Assembly (NCBI GenBank): GCA_039881145.1
Contig: JAYKKI010000087.1
Location: 9,168,001-9,232,000 of the forward strand
Source: Druceiella hillmani
Lineage: Eukaryota; Arthropoda; Insecta; Lepidoptera; Hepialidae
Reading direction: 5' to 3'
Length of the DNA stretch: 64,000 nucleotides
The position numbers and the translations under genes are program-made. The notes under the pieces are model-generated. The model ran no database searches. It saw only the letters and a program-made list of their open reading frames with translations, and was not told the DNA's origin. Positions 57,769 through 64,000 of this stretch are shown here, piece after piece (within the stretch, counting starts at the first letter, position 1; each line of letters begins with the position of its first letter).

Positions 57769-60228
57769 TTTATCTGAGTACTAAAATCTATATACATTTA
57801 TGAAACTCTATGTCAATTAAATAAGCCGCTTTGAAAAAAAATCTAACAAAATAAAAATAAAAACAAGGAACACAAAACTTGAAAAATTAGTATGATGAAA
57901 GATGTTGGCGACCTAATTACGAAAACTTACTACGAACTTATGCTGAGTATCGATATTACTGTCACTGGAGTAGAGCTAGAAATCGGCATATGTTTCCCAA
58001 CCATAAAACGACAGTAATATTAAAAAATATTCCTTTTTGTGTTTTAATTAAACAATTGATTGTATGTCCTAGCTTTTTCAAATGTCACGCAAGTCTGCAT
58101 ACTAAGTGAATAAATTACGTTCATTTTTATCTATAGATTTTCGATTAATAATGAATTTTGAATTCCTTCAATCGTTTCTTTTAACTTCATTTCTGACTTA
58201 AAATAAGTATAAAGCAAAATTCAAAATATCGATATTTTATTCTGGCCCATATCATCCACTCCGCATAAGTCGGTTCCACCATTTTACATACAACTCTATC
58301 TTGAATGAGCCGCGTCCGATATATCCCCTATTATTTTGCATCACGAAAAACCATTAGACAAATTTTAACAAAACTTTGCAATTTTTTACTTCAGAAGTTT
58401 GGAAATTACAATGAAAATAATATTGCTTAATTGTATCAGAATTGAGTTAAAAAAAAAAGAAATTCGCAAAAATAATTTAAAGCCTGTAATTATATGCACC
58501 TCAAATTTTCAAATGTTAAAAAATGGATTTATCTCAATAAGGCATCACATTTATACATATAGTATTTAAACAGGCATCACTTGATAACTACAAAGCTAAT
58601 TTCGATAATTTCGAAACGTTCTCAAAATTCGACTTTGTAAATTGACATTAATTTTATTTTGAAACCGAGAGACCTTATGGCTTTTCTAAAAGCGAAGGAA
58701 ATAATTATATTTGCTAAGAAATGTTTTGAACTTAACCATACATTTATATATACATAACAGTAACTGCCTTATCATCACTATTTGTTACACTCTATGGCAT
58801 CTCCTGGGCATTTTCTAAAGGTAGAAAAATGAAAAAAAAATAACGGAAATTTATAAGACAGCGTCACATTTCCACAATTCACAGCAGGGAATAAATGTTG
58901 ACTGCCAAATACTTATCTATAATGGAGTTCGAGATATTTATAATTCCCTTAAGCAAAAGGTCTCGTAGAAACATAAAACATAATAGAATCAAGGAATGTA
59001 TCAAGTGTTAAATAGACCTATGATAGGAAACATACGGTAGGAAACATTACTTTAGGGAAAATATTGTAATTTTAGGCTAATTTTAACTAGTCAAATTGCA
59101 AGAGAATAATATATACGTCCGTCTTCTTAGGCCATTCCAGCCATTTTGGTGTGCCTTAGTATATACTATTCTTCTTTATCTTGTACTCTTTCAAAGAATT
59201 AGAAAAAAAGGCTATTTTGTTCTAGAAATACAATTCAAAGGTATGTGCTGATAAATTTTAGAAACCTAAAACCAAAATATAATGAAATTATAAGAAACAT
59301 TATATATTAAATAAGGAGAATTTTTTATCACAAATGTTTGTAAATTAAACTCAGGTTATGGTAATGTAATTTGAATAAATTGAAGAAGGGAAGCTGTGTT
59401 TAGAATGTTTTTTTTTCTTAAATTGGTAATAAAGGCGCTTAGATAAGGCTAAACAGGACACATCTACATAGGTTAAATAGGTGAAAGTAGTATTGAACCA
59501 ATACGACTTTTAATTTAAAAAAGAATTTTGGAAGTTCCATCGAATGTATTTCGAAAAAAAATAATATTACGATTAGGAGCAAATGAGATATTGAACAATT
59601 CCAAGATGATATTATTTTATTGAAGATACATGGTGTTTTATGGATGGTTACGTAAAAGAAACTATTTGCAAATTGATCCTAGAATTAAAAAAAATATTCC
59701 CAATTAATTGCAAAAACCTGATTAACTTGCTATATGTAAATTCCTTTTTGTTTCTACACATAATTGTTATTTCTTCATGTTCGTTGCTACTTTGTTTTAC
59801 ATATATCTCGTACTCGTCAATGTAATTTTAACCTGACAAAATTTAATAAAAAAAGTTCTTTATTCCGAATTCGGCTGAAGTGACCCACTAGATAAAGTTT
59901 TCTTTCTTCATGTAAAATCGGTGAACTATAAACTTAAGTTTCAAAATATGTAAAGATTTTCTTAGACTGTGCTGAATTTACTTTTCAGGTAAAGTGAAAT
60001 ATAATCAAGTTTAAGACTTGTATAAATCTTGTAAAGTTTTTTGTACAGTCAGACCTTACTTCACGGTCGCACTTTGCCCCAGTTGAAAAAAAATTCCATT
60101 AGTCAATATTTAAATTCTTTTTTCGTTTATTGCTTTATAAATATTAATTCAAAGTAACTGTATTTTAACATATACATCAAAATTAAAGAGATGAGTAGGG
60201 AGTGAACAAATTTTTAATTTAAGATTGC
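57769..60228. other. AT-rich DNA, nothing recognised
   Basis: The 61-codon frame at 59640 has no recognisable domain. Confidence 0.4.
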
Positions 60229-60282
60229 TTCAATGCCGTAATAATAAATTTTCCGTTCAATGCCGTATTAATAAATTTAATG
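60229..60282. repeat. 27-bp tandem duplication
   Basis: TTCAATGCCGTA.TAATAAATTT is repeated at 60229-60255 and 60256-60282 with few differences. Confidence 0.8.
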
Positions 60283-60390
60283 CTAATTTTAAGTGCTTAA
60301 TTTTTTTTTAATAAATTGTATATACGGCTGCAGTTTTCATAAGTTATGCATAATTTGCGATGATTTTATATTAGGCCCTAATTTAATGTA

Positions 60391-60427
60391 TTTACTTAAC
60401 GTGGTTTTTCCGACCACGTTAAGTAAA
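60391..60427. repeat. Perfect 15-bp stem hairpin
   Basis: TTTACTTAACGTGGT (60391-60405) pairs exactly with 60413-60427 across a 7-nt loop. Confidence 0.8.
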
Positions 60428-63195
60428 AAACACATTCAAACACTATTTAATCTAGCCTTGTAAATCTAATAATAAATACTAACACATCGTAAGACGTGCT
60501 TCATTATAAAACTTGTATAGGGATAAGTCCATAACACCCATGTCGACAAGAGCTATCATAGCAGACAAGTCGTATTTTCAGTTTTAAAAAATTAAACAAT
60601 AAAATACACTAAGTATTGAATGTAATTACTTTGTTATCAATATTTTATGTATTTTAAATATATAAGAGAACAATTTTAAATGTATATGCCATGTCTTTAC
60701 TTTATAAAAAGGATATATTAAATTAATGCATAACTAAGGCACTCAGCACTTATGAAAATGAAGATAAGAATGATAGCGAAGTAGTAGATATTTTTAAAAT
60801 ACAGGAAAAAACAAAAGCAACAGGAGAGTTATTAATCAAGTGAGTCTGAAAAAGTTTTAAAATTCACTACAAACTGTTGAAAAGGATATTTGAAAAATTT
60901 TAATAATACGTTTCTATTATTAACCAGTGCTAGTGTTTTAAGAATATAGATATTGAGTTTTTAAAAGTAATAAAAGTTTGTTTTGTTAAAATGTATCAGT
61001 GAAATTTTTGTTAGTGTTTTTTGAAATATTTCATTGAGTGTATTGTCCGGAGTGGCTGTAAAGGACTATCGTTATTAATTGAAGTTTGAATTTGCACCTT
61101 TCATTTTTCACTGTTGTAGAAGATTTACTTTCTAAAACTTTAGTCCTTAAGGGATTAGTATTACTCTACAATAAAGACAGGATTATGTAAACTAACGTAA
61201 ATTTGACATGAACTATACCAATCAAAAAGTTTTGGTCTTAAATGTCTTCATAGAAACAGTAGAATTTAGAATTTAAATTATTGACAAGAAATCTATATTT
61301 TGCAACCTAATATGTCTGTTTAAATAAAATTATACTAAAGTTTTGATGGATGGACCTCCATTACACATAATACCACTCACGATTGATCGACTGACACCAC
61401 GTTTACTATTCATGACACATCGACCTCCATTACTTACGAGTTTACTTCTCTCATTTGCGAACTATTTTACGAGCGCCTTTGTAAAAAGTTAGAATAATAA
61501 GTCAGGGAGTATTTTCGTATGCCACAGTATTCTTTTATTTCAGATTTTTTTTCCTCATTATCTTCTAAGCAAAGCTGGGAATAAAAGAAATATGGTAACT
61601 ACCCAAAAATTCTGTAAGTAAAGCTGCCTAGTGGTAGATTATTAGAAATCAAGCTTTTACTTCGGCGTTATTTTTATTACATAAGATATAGTGTTGTACG
61701 TATCTAAGTTTGAAGGACTTCTGTTCAATTCGTAAAACTGATACCTCCGTTTTTAATTTCCTTTGCATCTACTTATCGTGAAAATACATTGTGTTCATTT
61801 TATAAGTTCATACTTTACGAAATTGAAATTAAGATAACCATAAACTTTTTTATCAGCTACTCTGTTTATCTTGTATTATTGCTCCTTAAGCTGCAAGATA
61901 GATACACTGCGTTGTGGATTAGCATATCTTATAACATACTTATGTGTACGTCATTTTGCAAGTGGATGCTTTTGGATTGGTAGCTCAAGTAACAGGTGCG
62001 ACAAATAATGTTCTTCGTTAGTTTTAAAAATATTTTTTACGCAATCATCCAGTGATACGTAATTGGAAAGTAATTAAAAAATAAAAAAATTCGATTGTGT
62101 TATTTTTCTTCCTTTTTATATAACCTCACCAATTTTTGAACTCTCTGTAATGTTTCAGCCATGAATTTTAAAAATTTGAAAAGAAAATTTGGAATTTTGA
62201 TTAAAATAATTTCTGGCAACTTGTGCTTATAATTAAAAAAACACAAGTAAATGCAGCAATTTATATGACTTTTATTCGGACACTTGACGAATTTTTCAAT
62301 TATTTATTTTATTTAATTACATTTATATTATGGCAACCTAATTTCATAAGAAACAAACAGAAACGTTTTATTAAGCTATTTCAACTTTAAGGAAAAAATG
62401 CTATGCTTTGCATTGATGATGTACAAATCATTTCTCTTATATATTTTTCATATTTCATCCTGACAAAAGTTATATACTCGTATTTAAATATTTTTGCATC
62501 GTATATAATTGCACTATAGTGTTACCAATATATTTCGTAAGCAAGTGTTATGATAAAGTTTAGATTTACCATTTACTATTGAATTAAGAGAATGAGCTGT
62601 TCAATATCACATGAAACAGAATAGAAATATTATGTTTAATTCATGAAAAATATGTTTCATTATAAAATATATATCTCCCATGGATAAACTGAAGTGAAAA
62701 TTTTAAAAGCCAAGGAATATATTTTCTTCGATACATTTAAAGTATTTATATATAAAACTAACTTTTACCCCGTTTTTGTTAAGCAACTTATTTTTCTTTG
62801 CTACGGAGTTTCTCTCGAGTACTGATGTTTCCGTCTCTAAATATTTTTATCAGAAGGGAAATATTTTACATCTTATCTTAAATAACGTCTTCGTCATGAA
62901 AATATCCTTAATCGGAAAAATTAAAATTAATTACCCTAATAAAGGTGTTAACATTTTTTTCAATTCAATTAAAAACATTTTGATTGACTTTGTTTCTACT
63001 AAAAGGTGGTTTAGAATAAATTAGAGAGACCGCCGCAAAGCCATGCGAAATATTTAAAAGTAATTTTTTTTTAATAATAAAAAAACTCTATCTTTTAATA
63101 GCGGAATTGGTCACCAATAATTGCACCTCTGCTGCATATCGAGAGGGTATACCATAATAAAACTGCGTTTGCGCTGAAGTAGCTCTAGCTAAAAC
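60428..63195. other. AT-rich DNA, nothing recognised
   Basis: The phrase GACCTCCATTAC occurs twice, near 61353 and 61431, in a GC-richer patch. Frames at 61789 and 62776 have no recognisable domain. Confidence 0.35.
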
Positions 63196-63222
63196 CGGAG
63201 GAGGAGGGTAGGAGGAGGAGAG
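63196..63222 (+). repeat. Purine (GGA)n-rich tract
   Basis: GGAGGAGGAGGGTAGGAGGA and the bases after it form a G-rich run in otherwise AT-rich DNA. It could form a two-tier G-quadruplex or a triplex. Confidence 0.7.
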
Positions 63223-64000
63223 GTACAATATTAGAAAGAAGCGGTCTGGATCCTAATATGGTTCCTCCATATGTAATCAAGGCAGCACCTACTTCTTCGT
63301 CAAAGGTTTATCCGAAACTTTCCTGGAAGAATCAAGTTCTCAAATTTGACTACAGGTCTGGTGTAAAAAGTGTAAAAATGTAACAATATTATATTACTTC
63401 AATAATGTAGTTGAGCTGTTTTACATTGCTTTATCTATTCTTAAATTCAGCCTCATCTTACAATCTACTGATACATTTTTCGTTCTAGGAAATTAGATTC
63501 AGGATGGCTGGTAGATAGGGCTTATTTTTATCTTAAGAAGATAATTAATTAAAGAAATTATTTTAGGTTGATATGTACTTCACTATAGTCAAATTTTTCA
63601 CCAAATATTTTTGGAGCCCAAAGAGCTCCAAAAACAGTACGTACAGTTTGAAAAGGTCAAACCAAGACCTTACATTACTCAATCTGTAATTAGTTAAAGT
63701 TATTTTTTGACCTTATTTTATTTCTCATCATGGTAAATTATTTTTTCTTGATTTCCAGCGCTGCCAATGACTTATATAGGTAGAAAATTAATCCTATATT
63801 ACGTAATCTTGACAACAAAATAATGTCGACTCAGTATTCCAGCGGTGTCAGAACAATAAGCTACTTTTTATGTGAGCAAATGTGCAACAAAGACGTATTC
63901 CCTCTCTGGCGTATCCTATTAGTGCATATTTAGAAACTAAATTGAACTGGACTCGAAATAATAACCCTTTAGTGCCAATCTTGATGTGGTAAAACACTAT
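63223..64000. other. AT-rich DNA, nothing recognised
   Basis: The first 140 bp are GC-richer, but I read no protein in them. The window ends without a feature. Confidence 0.35.

Overview
This window is AT-rich (roughly 70%) eukaryotic DNA, almost certainly from an arthropod and probably an insect. The evidence is its mobile-element content: an R1-clade non-LTR retrotransposon relic, a mariner/Tc1-type transposase of a kind common in insects, a Mutator-like transposase, a piggyBac fragment, a Helitron/PIF1 helicase fragment, and a Penelope-like element (PLE) family present in at least nine pieces. Every recognisable protein-coding stretch is broken by stops, frameshifts or deletions. No complete host gene, tRNA, rRNA or CRISPR array is visible.

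Layout. 0-6 kb: a PLE foldback element with a target-site duplication (1079-1330), a TA microsatellite, and a GC-richer R1 ORF2 relic on the minus strand (about 4395-5461). 6-13 kb: a THAP zinc-finger start with a one-base frameshift (6713), a PLE piece, and a 986-bp pure (CCCCTT)n array (11728-12713). 13-25 kb: a Mutator-like relic (about 14160-14840, minus), a PLE 3' region (16112-16690, minus), a CA/TG-rich tract (20473-20652), another PLE hairpin (23211-23389) and a mariner-type relic (24666-25044, minus). 26-38 kb: two PLE foldback copies with their own 12-13 bp target-site duplications, a candidate exon (30062), short tandem repeats, a G-free tract, a possible solo LTR (36933-37357) and a piggyBac fragment (37886). 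38-64 kb: a PLE half-hairpin (39470), a LINE-like coding tail (42041), a pair of diverged dispersed repeats (46666 and 53915), the most informative PLE copy (48101-49230, with a GIY-YIG endonuclease relic, 3' UTR and terminal repeats in opposite orientations at its two ends), a PIF1-type helicase relic (52505), a candidate minus-strand exon (53003-53130), and mostly featureless AT-rich DNA to the end.

How the parts relate. The PLE pieces form one family. The copy at 48101-49230 shows that the repeated ~125-bp arm is the terminal repeat (pLTR) of a GIY-YIG-bearing PLE. Small copies consist only of two such arms in inverted orientation. Three of these are flanked by perfect 12-13 bp direct repeats, so they inserted as units. 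The arm carries a hammerhead-ribozyme-like core next to its inner end. Two minus-strand segments with splice-site borders (53003-53130 and 39139-39224) are compatible in reading phase, so the window may lie within long introns of a minus-strand host gene; this is inference.
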